DNA of 64,000 nt from Thermomicrobiales bacterium (GTDB lineage Bacteria; Chloroflexota; Chloroflexia; Thermomicrobiales; UBA6265), in contig JAMLHN010000014.1 of assembly GCA_023957115.1 (NCBI GenBank), forward strand, positions 1 to 64,000, in the 5' to 3' direction. The notes beneath the pieces were generated by a model. The model was given only the letters and a program-made list of their open reading frames with translations, did not search any database and was not told the origin of the DNA. Numbering within the stretch: position 1 is the first letter of the stretch; each line of letters opens with the position of its first letter. The position numbers and the translations under genes were made by a program. This document shows, one piece after another, positions 43,735 through 52,704 of this stretch.

Positions 43735-44747
43735 TTATCCGGCGCTGAGCTCGCTCAGAATTTGATCCAGCCGTTCGGCCAGCACGATGCCAGCGCCCAG
43801 CGATGCCGCGCCGTACGGAATCGCAAAGACCTTCCCAGCCTGCACCGCCGGGAGCGATGCCCAGACCGGCGATCCGGTCAGGACCTCGGTATCGAATGAG
43901 GGAGTCACCCCGTCTGCATCGGCATTGATGAGAATGACATCCGTATCCGCCAGAAGCACCAGCTTGTTCCAGGCTGTGGTTCCGCGACCTGCTCGGTCTG
44001 CGACGCGCTCGGCTCGGAGAGCCGCACCCCGCAATCGAGCAACACCGTGGTATCGGTCCACGGCGGACCCATGAACCAAAAGGTGGAGTCCGATGCCGAG
44101 GCGACATAGGCGAATGTGTTTTCCGCGAGGACACCGGCATGGGTGGAGGCGATCGTCGCGCAAGCATCGTTGTACTCCTGCAGCAACGCGTTCGCTTCGT
44201 TCTCACGTCCCATCGCGTCGCCAACGCGAACGGCCACATCCTGCAAGCTCATCCCCTGGAATGAGAGCACGACGGTCGACGCAATGGCAGAAAGCCGTGC
44301 GTAGAGATCGTCCTCGGTATCGATGGTACGCAGAATCAGGTCGGGATCGAGCGCCAGAATGGCTTCCAGATCGGGTTCCTGAAAGTCGCCGGTCGAGGGA
44401 ACGTCCGCCAGCAGGGTGGAATACGGTTCGCCCGTAAAGTCGAATCCGCTCCCACCCGCGCCGATGGGCGTCAGACCGAGATCGACCACCGCGAACGCCC
44501 CATAAAAGTCGGCGCAAACTACACGCTCCGCCCGTGCTGGGACCGAAACTGGCCCCTTGTCGGTTTCCACCATCCGCGTTCCGGCGGGCGAAGCCTCCGG
44601 CGACTGCGCCCCGGCCGGGAGATTCCGCAACAGTGCGGCTGCGGTGGCCGCAGTGATCAGCCGCCGGCGCGTCAGCGACCCTACCAGCCGGTTTGTCTCC
44701 GCAATCGACCACGCGGTTCCTTGTTCGACTCGTTCCAGATAGACCAT
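43735..44747 (-). pseudogene. Iron-siderophore ABC transporter binding protein, one frameshift
   Basis: Start ATG at 44747 with GGAG 7 bases upstream. Tat-like leader LTRRRLITAATAAALLRNLP. Family features: PVSVPARAERVVCADFYGAF, LGLTPIGAGGSGFDFTGEPY, PDLEAILALDPDLIL, then VVLSFQGMSLQDVAVRVGDA. At about 43990 the frame changes by one base, between SQTEQVAE and TAWNKLVLLADTDVILIN. After the change the protein continues correctly (FDTEVLTGSPVWASLPAVQA, VFAIPYGAASLGAGIVLAER). Total about 337 residues, normal for a FecB/FepB-type protein. No permease or ATPase gene is adjacent. Confidence 0.85.
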
Positions 44748-44826
44748 GAAAAACTCCACTCAGCAAAATGCGTCTGCCGATCGATCGGCAGACATATCCT
44801 ACTACTTCAGTCGGATATTGCCTTGG

Positions 44827-44999
44827 TGAGGAGTTGGGAGCTGGGATTTAGGAGTTAGGATTTTTTGGCACTGGGATTGTCGTTTCCGGACGGGCTGGGG
44901 GCTCGACTCGCTGCGGCGAGGAGGTTTCTCCGCTTCGGTCGAGACGACGGACGTCGTTCCCAGCTCCTAACTCCTAAATCCCAACTCCTAATTCCCCGT
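44827..44999. repeat. Heptamer tracts flanking a further intergenic repeat
   Basis: 44827-44866: GAGGAGT, TGGGAGC, TGGGATT, TAGGAGT, TAGGATT. 44957-44999: TCCCAGC, TCCTAAC, TCCTAAA, TCCCAAC, TCCTAAT. The two are inverted to each other and enclose GAGGTTTCTCCGCTTCGGTC (44923-44942), another multicopy element of the window. Confidence 0.85.
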
Positions 45000-45004
45000 T
45001 TGCT

Positions 45005-45754
45005 ATGCTGCTCGACATGGACGCAACGATCGGCATCATCTTTCTCGACAGTGATGCGAACTGCCTGGCGCAACATCGGATGGTGCTGCCGGATGCCGTG
45101 CGTATCGTGGCCGAGCCGGTGGTGCTGCAGGACGGGATCGTGACCAACGCGGCGCTGGCGGCGATGTTCGATTCCGATCAGCTCGAGGTCGCCGCGCGCC
45201 GGCTGGCGGAGCGGGGTGCGCGGGAGATCCTGTTTGCCTGCACGAGCGGTAGCTTGATCAACGGAGTCGGGTGGGATCGGGTGCTGGTCGAACGGATCGA
45301 GGGGGCCTCGGGGGTGCGCGGAACGACCACTACCACGGCGGTGCTGGAGGCGTTTCGGGTTCTGGGAGCGCGAACGATATCGATCGGCACGCCGTATCTG
45401 GCCGAGGTCGATGAGCGGGAACGCGCGTTCTTCGAGCAGCTGGGATTCGCGGTCGCCACGATCGAAGGACTTGGGTGTTCCACCGACCCGGAGATCGGCG
45501 CGCTCACCCCGGAAACAGACGTCGCGCTTGCCGAACGGGTAACCCGGCCCGAAGCAGACGTGGTGTTTCTCTCTTGCACCAGCTTGAATGTGGCGCAGAA
45601 GATCGCCCTGATCGAAGAGGCAATTGGCAAACCGGTGGTGACCAGCAATCAGGCGTCGGCGTGGTTGCTGATGAACCATTTGGGAATCGAGCCCCGCGCC
45701 GGGATATTTGGAACGTTGATGACGAAACGAATCGAGAACGAGGTAAGGGGGTGA
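45005..45754 (+). CDS. Asp/Glu racemase superfamily enzyme (maleate isomerase / arylmalonate decarboxylase-like)
   Basis: 249 residues. Two cysteine-containing motifs mark the active site: EILFACTSGSLINGVGWDRV (about 80) and VVFLSCTSLNVAQKI (about 190). LEAFRVLGARTISIGTPYLA and KPVVTSNQASAWLLMNHLG are typical of the maleate isomerase/AMDase branch. The pair of cysteines suggests isomerase or racemase chemistry rather than decarboxylation. Substrate unknown. It overlaps the GNAT gene by 4 bases. The start has no clear ribosome binding site because heptamer repeats lie directly upstream; ATG 45017 is also possible. Confidence 0.8.
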   Translation: MLLDMDATIGIIFLDSDANCLAQHRMVLPDAVRIVAEPVVLQDGIVTNAALAAMFDSDQLEVAARRLAERGAREILFACTSGSLINGVGWDRVLVERIEGASGVRGTTTTTAVLEAFRVLGARTISIGTPYLAEVDERERAFFEQLGFAVATIEGLGCSTDPEIGALTPETDVALAERVTRPEADVVFLSCTSLNVAQKIALIEEAIGKPVVTSNQASAWLLMNHLGIEPRAGIFGTLMTKRIENEVRG

Positions 45755-46902
45755 CCGAATTGACGCAAACCTATTTGGTAGGACCCAATATTCATCTTCG
45801 TGCGGTCGAAGAGACCGATGCCGCCAGCGAGCCATCGTGGCGTGATAGCTGGTTCCCCCGCACACGCATGGTGTCGGAAGCGAAGATCGAAGACGAGCAT
45901 TCCGGAGACGACACGACCTTGCTGGCGGTGCGCAACAGCGATGACGTCGTCGTCGGATCGGTGACCATCGAACCTGAGGACGCCTGGGTGTTTGTCAGCC
46001 CGTTTGCGGCGCGCTGGCTGACCGATGATCAGGCGGAGGCCGTCATGGCCGAGATCGTCACCGTCGTTCTTCCCTTTCTGGTCGATGAAGGCGGCAATAT
46101 GGCGGCGCTGGTCGAGGTGCCCGCGGGATTGCCGCTGCTCGAAGCGGCATTGGCCGGGATCGGGGCGCGCTCGTGCTACCGCCAGCGCGGCGCCATCATC
46201 TATCGTGGCAACCGGCATGATCGAACCGGCTGGCAATATTTCAATCAGAAGGCGCTTGACGTCTTCGGGGCGCCGGCGCTCACGCCGGAAGGACCAGTCG
46301 AGCGCAAAGTCGCCAGTCCCGCGCCGAGGAAATGGCCAGTCGTCACGACGCCTCCGACGGGCGCCGTAATCGTCGGGGAGCGGGTCTACCTTCGTATGTT
46401 CACCCCCGACGATGGCGAGGTCCTGCGCGATGCATCGTTGACCGATACCGAGTTCCTGCACGATCCACGCTTTCCGCGGAGCGCCATGGTCATGAATGCG
46501 CATTTCCGAAAGAGCTCGGAGGATGAGCCTCCGGTCAACCCAACGTTTGCCATCGTGCTGCGTGAGAACGACGAGCTGATCGGCTGGAATGAACTCGACG
46601 ACATCGACCTGGTCCACCGCTCCGCTGAAACGGGAACCGAGCTCTTCAGACCGGAGCACCGTGGCAAGGGATACGGTACCGAAGCGAAGCACCTCTTGCT
46701 CAACTATGCATTCGACGTACTGAACCTGCATATGGTCTGGTCGATCGTCTGGCAAGAGAATCCGCGATCGCGCGCGGCGTTGCTCAAACAGGGGTATCGG
46801 GAAGCTGGCTGCATTCCCTGGGGTGGAATCCACCATGGCCTCCCCTCAGGCGATTGGATGTTCGACCTGCTGGCCGAAGAATGGCAGGCGGCACGGAGGT
46901 AG
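45751..46902 (+). CDS. Double-domain GNAT acetyltransferase
   Basis: 383 residues from GTG 45751, which overlaps the preceding stop. Two GNAT folds: an N-terminal, more diverged one (about 5-165, IHLRAVEETDAASEPSWRDS) and a canonical one (about 205-375) with VYLRMFTPDDGEVLRDA, TFAIVLRENDELIGWNELDD, the acetyl-CoA loop EHRGKGYGTEAKHLLLNYAF, and NPRSRAALLKQGYREAG. The C-terminal domain resembles RimJ/RimL-type N-acetyltransferases. The substrate is unknown but may be the product of the racemase-like gene. The stop codon is followed after one base by a perfect heptamer array. Confidence 0.85.
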   Translation: MTELTQTYLVGPNIHLRAVEETDAASEPSWRDSWFPRTRMVSEAKIEDEHSGDDTTLLAVRNSDDVVVGSVTIEPEDAWVFVSPFAARWLTDDQAEAVMAEIVTVVLPFLVDEGGNMAALVEVPAGLPLLEAALAGIGARSCYRQRGAIIYRGNRHDRTGWQYFNQKALDVFGAPALTPEGPVERKVASPAPRKWPVVTTPPTGAVIVGERVYLRMFTPDDGEVLRDASLTDTEFLHDPRFPRSAMVMNAHFRKSSEDEPPVNPTFAIVLRENDELIGWNELDDIDLVHRSAETGTELFRPEHRGKGYGTEAKHLLLNYAFDVLNLHMVWSIVWQENPRSRAALLKQGYREAGCIPWGGIHHGLPSGDWMFDLLAEEWQAARR

Positions 46903-46903
46903 T

Positions 46904-47160
46904 ACGCAGCACGCAGCACGCAGCACGCAGCACGCAGCACGCAGCACGCAGCACGCAGCACGCAGCACGCAGCACGCAGCACGCAGCCAGCACGCGCACC
47001 GCACGGCACAACGCCGCGCAAGGAGCCAGCGACGCAGATGAACGGTAAATTGCAGCCGCGGTCCCCTTGACGAGAGTGGTCGTCTCAGGGGTCCGAAATC
47101 GCGACTTTCGTTCTGCGTGCCGCCTGCTGCGTGCTGCGTGCTGACTGCCAGTAAACTGAC
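46904..47160. repeat. Perfect 12-copy heptamer array and its inverted partner
   Basis: ACGCAGC is repeated 12 times without error from 46904 to 46987, starting one base after the GNAT stop codon. At 47112-47160 the inverse units CTGCTGC, GTGCTGC, GTGCTGA appear. The 120 bases between hold no gene. This is the cleanest example of the GCAGCAC family. Confidence 0.95.
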
Positions 47161-47196
47161 TCCACAACACTGACCTTCTCAGCGAAAGGACCATCG

Positions 47197-48231
47197 ATGG
47201 CGCCGGTTCGTTTCATCGTGACGGGATTGGGGAGTTGGGGACCCGGTTGGGCTGAGCTGATCCAGCAGCAGGACGGCGTGGAGCTGGCCGCGGTGGTCGA
47301 GCCGATGGACGACCGGCGGCAGGCCGTGGTCGAGGCCCGCGGGCTGACTCCCGATCAGGCCTATTCCGATCTGCAAACCGCGCTGGACCATGTCGAGACC
47401 GACGCCGTGCTGGTGGTCACCCCACCGAACACCCATCTCGATGTGGCCCGAATTGCGTTCGCGGCGCAGAAGCCGGTGCTGATGGAAAAGCCGCTTGCCG
47501 CCAGCATGGACGATGCCAGGGCACTGGTCGAGCTAGCCGAGGAAACCGGCAATCTCCTGATCGTGAGCCAAAACTACCGCTATCGGCCGCCGATGCAAGC
47601 CGTGCGCAAACTCCTGCAAGACGGGGTCATCGGGGACATTTTGCATATCCAGGCCAATTGCCAGGAGGATATGCGTCTCTTCTATGAGGCCACCAACTTC
47701 CGCTATCTCATGCCGCATCCGCACATCATCGACATGACCATCCACCACTGGGACCTGCTGCGCTACCTGACCGGTCATGAGGTGGATACGGTTTACGCGA
47801 CCTCCTGGAACATCCCCGACAGCCCCTACCAGACCGATGCCGCCTGCGCGATCATCCTCAAGCTGGACGACGGCACCCCGGTGCTCTACGAAGGCAGCAG
47901 CGCCACCCACCGCGACCGCACGTCCTGGTCCTCCTGGTGGGAATTCGAAGGGACCAACGGCCGCATCTGGACCGACGGCGGCGTCGGCGACCCGCATGTC
48001 GACGTGGTCCATCTTCATATGTATGGGGAAGACCCGGTGGTGGTCGAAAACATCACGGTCGCCGAGTCGGACCGTCACGGCTCATTGCTGGCGTTCGTCT
48101 CAGCCCTGCAGGGCGGTGAATTACCTGCCCACACTGGCCGCGATAACCTCAATAGTTTGGCGACCGTCATGGCTTGCGTGGAGTCGGTGGAGCAGGGTCG
48201 GATCGTTTCCGTCGGGGAGAGGTTGGGGTAG
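47197..48231 (+). CDS. Gfo/Idh/MocA-family NAD(P)-dependent oxidoreductase
   Basis: 344 residues. N-terminal Rossmann fold (VRFIVTGLGSWGPGWAELI), then VLVVTPPNTHLDVARIA, the conserved VLMEKPLAASMDDA with the catalytic-region lysine of the EKP motif, and a C-terminal alpha/beta domain with HPHIIDMTIHHWDLLRYLTG. It likely oxidises a sugar or inositol hydroxyl. AAAGGA precedes the ATG. A terminal-sugar role fits the carbohydrate focus of the region. Confidence 0.92.
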   Translation: MAPVRFIVTGLGSWGPGWAELIQQQDGVELAAVVEPMDDRRQAVVEARGLTPDQAYSDLQTALDHVETDAVLVVTPPNTHLDVARIAFAAQKPVLMEKPLAASMDDARALVELAEETGNLLIVSQNYRYRPPMQAVRKLLQDGVIGDILHIQANCQEDMRLFYEATNFRYLMPHPHIIDMTIHHWDLLRYLTGHEVDTVYATSWNIPDSPYQTDAACAIILKLDDGTPVLYEGSSATHRDRTSWSSWWEFEGTNGRIWTDGGVGDPHVDVVHLHMYGEDPVVVENITVAESDRHGSLLAFVSALQGGELPAHTGRDNLNSLATVMACVESVEQGRIVSVGERLG

Positions 48232-48412
48232 GAACTCCCAAGGCCGGAGATGATTGTTGCGGAGAAGGTTTTCGCCCGCTTGGACGCAGCGTCTGGCGAG
48301 AACGATCCGTTCCAGAGCGCAGGAACTAGCTGGAGAACGGGGGCGCGTTCGTTTTTTCTTCGAACGACGCCTGGGTTGCTCCGGTGGGATCAACCTCGAA
48401 ACACGCCGGACG

Positions 48413-48489
48413 GAGGAGTTAGGAGTTAGGATCTGGGAGTTCGGAATAAACGACATTCCTAACTCCGAAATCCCAACTCCCAGCTCCTC
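48413..48489. repeat. Inverted heptamer tracts
   Basis: GAGGAGT, TAGGAGT, TAGGATC, TGGGAGT, TCGGAAT, then ATTCCTA, ACTCCGA, AATCCCA, ACTCCCA, GCTCCTC. Nearly perfect inverted partners around AAACGAC. The remaining bases of 48232-48710 hold no recognised gene. Confidence 0.85.
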
Positions 48490-48710
48490 ATCGGACGCCG
48501 GGACCCTGGTCTGCCGGGCAGGGGGCAGGAGCGAGCACGACTGGCGAGCCGTCCGCTGACCTGGCCAGCGATCCGTAGGCTGGCGATACGACGGATGTGG
48601 TGATGCGCTGCCCAGGCCCGCACCATCCGCCGGTGTGCCGCTTGCTTGTATTCTAGAATAAATGTTCTACATAGGCAAGGCTGCATCCGGAGTCGATAGT
48701 GCGCTTGACT

Positions 48711-48740
48711 GGTTGTCCCCACGCATGTGGGGGTGAAGCG
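48711..48740. CRISPR. Solitary type I-E-like CRISPR repeat
   Basis: GGTTGTCCCCACGCATGTGG followed by GGGTGAAGCG. It has the dyad CCCCACGCATGTGGGG and the flanks of type I-E repeats (GTTG/GTCG...TGAA). Only one copy is present; no second repeat at 60-62 bases on either side and no cas gene in the window. It may be the last remnant of an array, or chance. It ends 15 bases from the hicB stop. Confidence 0.4.
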
Positions 48741-48755
48741 TCCGCGGATAGCCCG

Positions 48756-49217
48756 CTATGATGCGTCCGTATGGCGTGTCATATGGTGGCGCGGGCGACC
48801 GGCTGGACCTGGCCGCATCGCCTCGATGTCGACCTCACTGAACATTACCGACCGGCCAAACCGGCGACCAACACCGCGATTTTCGGCGATGGCGAGGACG
48901 CGCCGGGGCGTCACCCCGAGCATTTCCGCGACCTCCTGGGTTGTTCTGAGCTTCGCTTCGGGCTTGTCCCAATCCCAGCCAGCGAATGAGAAGTCGCCTG
49001 GCTCTGGAATGGGATTCCCTGCCTCGAGATTGGCCTCTAACCAGGTACGGAGCGCATCCTCAGCCATTTCCGCGATCTCTGCGTACGTATCAGCCTGAGT
49101 CATGCAGCCCGGCAGATCCGGATAGAAAATGACCCAACCACCATTGTCCCTGTTCGCCTCGACGATGAACGAATAGGGTCGGTTCACCAATTCGTCAAGG
49201 GTGGATTGGCTCACCAT
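48756..49217 (-). CDS. HicB-type antitoxin with C-terminal helix-turn-helix
   Basis: 153 residues. The N-terminal part is HicB-like: RPYSFIVEANRDNGGWVIFY, PDLPGCMTQADTYAEIAEMA, EDALRTWLEANLEAG. The C-terminal part (about 90-140) is a MerR/excisionase-like helix-turn-helix: TTQEVAEMLGVTPRRVLAIA, ENRGVGRRFGRSVMFSEVDI. HicB proteins neutralise the HicA RNase and repress their operon. A strong GGTGAGGAGG precedes the ATG. A frameshifted HicA-like gene lies 10 bases upstream. Confidence 0.82.
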   Translation of the reverse strand: MVSQSTLDELVNRPYSFIVEANRDNGGWVIFYPDLPGCMTQADTYAEIAEMAEDALRTWLEANLEAGNPIPEPGDFSFAGWDWDKPEAKLRTTQEVAEMLGVTPRRVLAIAENRGVGRRFGRSVMFSEVDIEAMRPGPAGRPRHHMTRHTDAS

Positions 49218-49227
49218 GATCGCCTCC

Positions 49228-49454
49228 TCACCTGTGATCGACGGATTGGGGCTCCACGCCCTCGCACCGGTCGATGTCCTTGCGCAACATCCGTACGCAG
49301 TGCTGCTTTACCCGCCGGTGGCTCCAGGCGACGGTAAACACGTTCCCGAGCCGGCTGTTGACGACACAATGCGCCCCCGTGCCTCACACTTCTTCCACCC
49401 GAGCGACGCCAGCAGCGTCCTGACGTCTGCCACGCGTATGTCGGATGGTCCCAC
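49228..49454 (-). pseudogene. HicA-like toxin, frameshifted
   Basis: From GTG at 49454 the frame reads DIRVADVRTLLASLGWKKCE, like the start of HicA mRNA interferases, up to a run of five C (49374-49378, G on the coding strand). One base later in another frame it continues AHCVVNSRLGNVFTVAWSHR and MLRKDIDRC, ending at the stop at 49228. The catalytic histidine would be the H of GAH. One base added or lost in the C5 run would restore a protein of about 75 residues. The match is weak in the second half. Confidence 0.45.
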
Positions 49455-49584
49455 CTGAGCCACGCAAGGGTTCGAGCGGGATCCGACATTGCCTGCCCGT
49501 TCGGCCACGTCCCGCACTGGACTCCCTGCCCGGTAGCGAAACTATGCCATATCGGTATAGTTCAGGAACGAGGAGAGCACAAAA

Positions 49585-49620
49585 GAAACCCCTCGTCGCG
49601 GCCATGTGATGAGGGGTTTC
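49585..49620 (-). terminator. Possible terminator of the LLM gene
   Basis: Stem 49585-49594 with 49611-49620 (10 bp, GAAACCCCTC). On the minus strand it is followed by TTTT. It lies 200 bases beyond the stop of the LLM gene; the bases between hold no recognised gene. A plus-strand role is also possible. Confidence 0.5.
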
Positions 49621-49821
49621 AGGAGTCCATCGGGTAAGCGATGTCTACGGGTAGGACGCGACCGAGCAGCTGACGTCATCAACTCAACCGTGGTCGCCTC
49701 TCCACGCGCACGTTTCGACGACGCACGTCGGGAGATTGGGTGCGTTCGTGGGGGAGCAAGGCAGAGACGCGCCTGCGCTCCGATCGCTGGGGGCCCCGGC
49801 GCTTGCGTTTCGGGCTCTGCT

Positions 49822-50721
49822 CTAACTCCGCACGGCAGGGATGACGTCCGCAACGATCCGCTCGAAGATGGCAACCTGGGTTTCCAGGAAGGGATAGTAG
49901 AGTCCAATATCGGTGATGCCGAGGGCAAGCAGCGGCTCGATCTGGGCGAGAAAAGCGCCGGGCGAGGCGTAATACGAGAGCGCCCCGCCATGGTGACGGG
50001 CCTGGGGATCGAACATGGTGTACGAGCGTTGCAGCGTCTCAGGATCGCGATCGAGCTCCGCGCAGATCCTGTCGATTCGCCGGCACCGGATGCGGGTCTC
50101 GGCCAGCTGCTCGGAAAACGACGGCTGGAACGAGAGGCTGTTCCAGATATCGGCATGACGGACCGCATGCCGCATCATCTTTGGACCCAGCGCGGCCACC
50201 ATGATCGGCGGTCGTGGCTGCTGGATCGGACGCGGATTCATGACCGCGCCATCGGCCTGGTAATACGCACCGGCGAACGTTGTAGTCTCCTGCGCCAAGA
50301 GCCGGCTCACCAGCTCCAGATACTCTCCAAATCGATCGGCACGCTCAGCGGGATGCCAGTTGGGAAACCCGCCCATCCGATAGGAGGGATCGATGGTCAG
50401 CCCGGCGCCAAGCCCGAGCTCGATCCGTCCATTGGAAATCTGATCGAGCGTCAGCACCTGCCGCGCAAGCATGGCCGGATTACGGAGCGGAATCTGGGTG
50501 ACCGCCGTCGTCAGGCGGACGGTTTCGGTTGCCTGCGCAAGCGCGGCCAGCGCGGTCCAGGCGTCGTACCAATACGCGGGCGGATTCGTCCAGTCCACCA
50601 GATGATCGGGCAAGGCGATCTGCTCCACACCCAGCGCTTCCAACCGCTGCACGCGTTGCAGCAGGACCGGCCATTCGACCGTTGGAATGATCAGCACATG
50701 AAATCGAATCGCGTTCGCCAT
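49822..50721 (-). CDS. LLM-class flavin/F420-dependent oxidoreductase
   Basis: 299 residues. Typical luciferase-like segments: FHVLIIPTVEWPVLLQRVQR, LEALGVEQIALPDHLVDWTN, LTTAVTQIPLRNPAMLARQV, LDQISNGRIELGLGAGLTID and PPIMVAALGPKMMRHAVRHA. It is closer to F420-dependent (methylene-tetrahydromethanopterin reductase-like) members than to bacterial luciferase. Substrate unknown. It is transcribed away from the sugar ABC operon at 50974. Confidence 0.82.
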   Translation of the reverse strand: MANAIRFHVLIIPTVEWPVLLQRVQRLEALGVEQIALPDHLVDWTNPPAYWYDAWTALAALAQATETVRLTTAVTQIPLRNPAMLARQVLTLDQISNGRIELGLGAGLTIDPSYRMGGFPNWHPAERADRFGEYLELVSRLLAQETTTFAGAYYQADGAVMNPRPIQQPRPPIMVAALGPKMMRHAVRHADIWNSLSFQPSFSEQLAETRIRCRRIDRICAELDRDPETLQRSYTMFDPQARHHGGALSYYASPGAFLAQIEPLLALGITDIGLYYPFLETQVAIFERIVADVIPAVRS

Positions 50722-50973
50722 AACAAAATCATAGGTCCAACCCGAACAGGCGGTATGCTGGAGGAAGGTCGGTATCTGCTATCTGACGGAAATCACGAGA
50801 AAACGACCCGGTATCGCCGCGACACGAATGTGATGTCGTGCATTTCGTCTGAAAATGAATTAGTTACGCCAATGTCTCGTTTGACAAAACGACCCAACCG
50901 GAGTACTACTGAAACGTACCCCCAGCGCGGGAAGTGAAGAACGGTCGCCAGTCAGTGACAAAGGAGTCTGCTG

Positions 50974-52380
50974 ATGTACAGAAGCTTACGTCGACCAACG
51001 AGCCGTCGCGGGTTCATGAAGGCCACCGCTGCCGCCATGGCGGCAGGCCTGCCTCTCTCCTCCGCTTTGCGGATCGAGGCAATGGCGCAAGAATCCTCGC
51101 CAACCGCGAACATCGCGGGCACGAGCCTCAAGATCCTGCAGTGGAGCCACTTCGTTCCGTCCTATGACACCTGGTTCGATGCGTTCGCCCAGGCCTGGGG
51201 CGAAGCGAACGATGTCGAGGTCACCGTCGACCACATCAACACGGCCGAAGTTCCCACCACCATCGCCGCCGAGCTGAGCGCGGGCGAAGGTCACGATCTC
51301 GTCGAGCACATTTCGTCCCTGGCGCAGTACGAAAAGTCGATGCTGCCAATGAACGACCTGCTCGCCGAAGCGAGCGCGCGTCATGGTGAGCAACTGGGTA
51401 TGTGCGCGGCCAACTCGTACAACCCGACCACCGATACCTACTATGGGTTCGTCCACGGGTATGCCCCCGACCCCGGCAATTACCGCAAGGGACTCTGGGA
51501 AACGGTCGAGCTCCCGGACGGCCCGTCCACCTGGGACGAGCTGCTGTCCGGCGGTACCCGTATCCGGTCGGAGCAGGGCGTCCAGCTCGGCATCGGGATG
51601 TCGAACGAGATCGATTCGCGCATGGCGGCGCAGACCCTGATCTGGGCCTTCGGCGGAGCGATCCAGGACGAGAACGAAAATGTCACGGTCAACTCGCCCG
51701 AGGTGATCGAAGCCGTTGCCTATATGGCCGACCTCTTCAAGAACACGATGACCGAAGAAGTCTTCGGCTGGACCGCCGCATCCAACAATCAGCTGTTGAT
51801 TGCCGGTCAGGCGTCCTACATTCTGAATTCGATCTCGGCCTTCCGCACCGCGCAGGAAGCGCAACCCGACGTCGCGGCGGACGTCTTCTTCAAGGAGCCG
51901 TTGGTTGGACCGGCCGGGGCGGAACGCGCGCTGGCGCACGGCCACGCGGTCTTCAACTATCAAATCCCGAACTACAGTCCCAACTCGGCAACCGCGCAGG
52001 AATTCATCCTCCATCTGGTCGAGAACTACTATGACGCCTGTGTGGAAAGCAAGTACTACAACTTCCCGGCCTGGCCGGATCTGACCCCGGAGCTGCTGGT
52101 GGACGGTGGCTGGCTGGACGTCGACCAGTTCGGGGCCGATCCGCCAGACAAGCTGGCTCCGATGAAGACCGCGAACGACTGGACCGTCAACCTTGGCTGG
52201 CCGGGTCCGGCAAATGCGGCAATCGGCGAAGTCTTCAATCTACCGACGATTCCCAATATGATGGCGCGCGCCGCAACCGGTCTCGCCACCCCGGAAGAGT
52301 CGGTTGCGCAAGCCGAGGAGGAGATCAATGCGATCTTCGAGACCTGGCGTGGTGAAGGTCTGATCGGCGGCGGAAGCTGA
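50974..52380 (+). CDS. Extracellular sugar-binding protein of an ABC importer
   Basis: 468 residues, ATG 50974 with AAGGAG upstream. Tat-type leader (RRPTSRRGFMKATAAAMAAG). Mature part: LKILQWSHFVPSYDTWFDAF, NDVEVTVDHINTAEVPTTIA, HDLVEHISSLAQYEKSMLPM and VFGWTAASNNQLLIAGQASY, the layout of the UgpB/MalE-type binding proteins. It is the first gene of a complete operon with ATPase and two permeases. The mature protein is large, which may indicate an oligosaccharide or glycosidic substrate. Confidence 0.9.
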   Translation: MYRSLRRPTSRRGFMKATAAAMAAGLPLSSALRIEAMAQESSPTANIAGTSLKILQWSHFVPSYDTWFDAFAQAWGEANDVEVTVDHINTAEVPTTIAAELSAGEGHDLVEHISSLAQYEKSMLPMNDLLAEASARHGEQLGMCAANSYNPTTDTYYGFVHGYAPDPGNYRKGLWETVELPDGPSTWDELLSGGTRIRSEQGVQLGIGMSNEIDSRMAAQTLIWAFGGAIQDENENVTVNSPEVIEAVAYMADLFKNTMTEEVFGWTAASNNQLLIAGQASYILNSISAFRTAQEAQPDVAADVFFKEPLVGPAGAERALAHGHAVFNYQIPNYSPNSATAQEFILHLVENYYDACVESKYYNFPAWPDLTPELLVDGGWLDVDQFGADPPDKLAPMKTANDWTVNLGWPGPANAAIGEVFNLPTIPNMMARAATGLATPEESVAQAEEEINAIFETWRGEGLIGGGS

Positions 52381-52418
52381 CATCCCCATGCGGCGCTGAG
52401 GCGGTCGCGTTTTGACGT

Positions 52419-52456
52419 CTGACCAGACCCGAGGGTGCAGATCGGGTCTGTGTCAG
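52419..52456 (+). other. Intra-operon stem-loop between binding protein and ATPase
   Basis: Stem CTGA-CC-AGACCCGA with TCGGGTCT-GTG-TCAG around a 9-base loop, no T tract. Such structures often protect the abundant binding-protein mRNA from 3' decay. The rest of 52381-52704 shows no gene or promoter that I recognise. Confidence 0.45.
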
Positions 52457-52704
52457 CCCCCGGCGCACAGCGAGCGAGTGCGGGCTGTTGGCTGGGCAGC
52501 CCGCCCAGGGCGGCATTCCCGTTCGGGGAAACCACGCAATTGCGGCCGGGCAGCCAGCGCCCAGGCGGATCGGGCCCCACATCGCCGAGACGACACGTGG
52601 CGGCTCATCGATCATCGTTTCCAGTCCCCCATGGGAGACCTCGCATTGGCAATCCGGCGTGGCGTCGACGATCGATGCGAGGGCAGCAGGCAATCGAGGG
52701 ACGC

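Noticed and set aside
46904..46987. CRISPR array
   Set aside because: The unit is only 7 bases and has no spacers; it is a simple tandem repeat.
50722..50973. Gene between the LLM oxidoreductase and the binding protein
   Set aside because: No frame with a start, ribosome binding site and plausible composition; it is a divergent promoter region.
52435..52704. N-terminal extension of the UgpC-type ATPase
   Set aside because: The extra 90 codons have no domain; the family starts at the ATG 52705 product MASVETRGLTKQFG.
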